The translations under genes and the position numbers were made by a program. Positions 63,045 through 64,000 of a stretch of 64,000 nt of DNA are shown in pieces. Origin of the DNA: Rhynchonema sp. JSB1_4 (taxonomy: Eukaryota; Nematoda; Chromadorea; Monhysterida; Xyalidae); contig JASAMV010008324.1 in the NCBI GenBank assembly GCA_030248065.1, positions 1 to 64,000 of the forward strand. Reading direction: 5' to 3'. Under the pieces are notes generated by a model that worked only from the letters and a program-made list of their open reading frames with translations, searched no databases and was not told where the DNA came from. Numbering within the stretch: position 1 is the stretch's first letter; each line of letters starts with the position of its first letter.

Positions 63045-64000
63045 CTGCTCACTTTTGTGTGAACGCAATGGTTGTGCAAAGTTCAGCAGGAACAGAGTGT
63101 TGATCAGATGGGGTACTGTAACTCAGCGCCTTTCTGGGCTCAGGATAATTATTTTCGCAACCAAAAGATGCTATTTCAGGTTTTACGTCAGAGTCAAACT
63201 GCGAAAAAATGACCGAGTGCACTTATTGCGATTGGCTCGTCTGGTTGCGCGGTGTTACCTGAAATAGTGCACAGTCGTACAGTCTACTCTCTTTATAGCG
63301 ACAAGGCAGGGAGTCGGCAAAAGTACTCATCGATTATTCATCGAATATTCATCATAACAAAATATTATCGAGATATCAATACAGAATGGATTGTCAGCTC
63401 GCCGGTAGGCACTCGCTGCGGGCATGCTGGGTGCATGGCTTGCATCATATCTTTGCAACCTATTTCGCCGTTTCTGATATTTCGACTAGCGTAAAAGTTA
63501 TCCTCGCAGCTCGCAAGGGAACAACTCTTATTGGCACGCTGCTCGAAATTACAGAAACAACAAGGTCGCAGCAAGATATGCGGACCCAAATCCATTTTGC
63601 ATCCCATCCCTCCAACCATACAGTACATATGCCTGACCTTACACCTGGACCATGTATCCGAATTCGGTCATGGCATGAAGTTTCCTTTCCCAATATGGGG
63701 GACCACTATATGGAGCGTGGACTGCGCTAACACTTTGCGTCTGGGATTATCGACGCTTGACGTTTAACGACCGGTTTCGGGGCCCCTTTGGCCGCGGTAT
63801 TCGACAGATGGACTATAAATCAGGCTGGACTTAACAACCTGCTTGCGCTTCACTTCCTTGTTAGTTAGTATAACCAAACGTCGTCACTGAATTGTCGGGT
63901 CCCATCCCAAAATGAGTTTTTTTGAGCCACAGTGCGAAATTCATTTCCACTGTCCCCCAAAAAACTTGAAAAAAGTTACTGTCGCAAGTTCAGCGCTCAT
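63045..64000. other. Right end of the window, nothing recognised
   Basis: Probably intron of the integrin-like gene or intergenic. Contains a degenerate member of the CGACCAGCGTAAAAG hairpin family at 63470-63552. No exon that I can support. Confidence 0.4.

Overview
The window is nuclear DNA from an animal. Genes have many short exons with GT-AG introns, there is no operon-like packing, and the products are animal proteins: DNA polymerase delta, an Integrator subunit, a rhomboid protease with an EF-hand-like N-terminus, a CARD caspase and membrane C-type lectins. Short TTAGGC-type tracts, the nematode telomere repeat, occur at 246-296, 5032-5300 and 15900-16020. A CED-3-like caspase fits a nematode or a related ecdysozoan. 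This placement is an inference of moderate strength, and no species is named.

Layout. (1) 1-15500: a DNA polymerase delta catalytic-subunit gene on the minus strand (20 exons found, C-terminal exons missing) faces an inverted, partial, frameshifted copy of its exons 8-16 on the plus strand (525-4338). The arms are about 3.8 kb long and about 4.6 kb apart, and TTAGGC-like tracts sit at the edges of the plus copy. (2) 16300-23670: two tandem minus-strand genes for single-pass membrane C-type lectin proteins. The tail of the first is broken. (3) 25261-27197: a complete five-exon PRADC1-like secreted PA-domain protein. (4) 27853-44761: INTS10, stretched by many insertions, including a 7.7-kb LTR retrotransposon (31157-38826) with gag and protease but no visible reverse transcriptase or integrase. 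(5) 46096-50328: a minus-strand rhomboid protease gene. (6) 50400-54400: almost no coding signal. (7) 54446-55071: an unrecognised minus-strand gene end. (8) 56126-58589: a plus-strand CARD caspase. (9) 61244-63044: minus-strand exons resembling the membrane-proximal ectodomain of an integrin alpha chain.

The most striking property is the density of small inverted-repeat transposons. I delimited about eleven hAT-like elements (CA...TG ends, 7-9 bp target duplications), several TA-flanked elements, and four or five with 3-bp TNA duplications and GGGC-type ends. Many have arms filled with a short tandem repeat private to that copy. Two insertions can be checked inside the window because a second copy of the host sequence lacks them (11032-11244 and 59138-59957).

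The genes are unrelated housekeeping or surface functions and do not form a pathway. The story of the window is structural: an inverted gene duplication, nested transposons and large repeat-filled introns.
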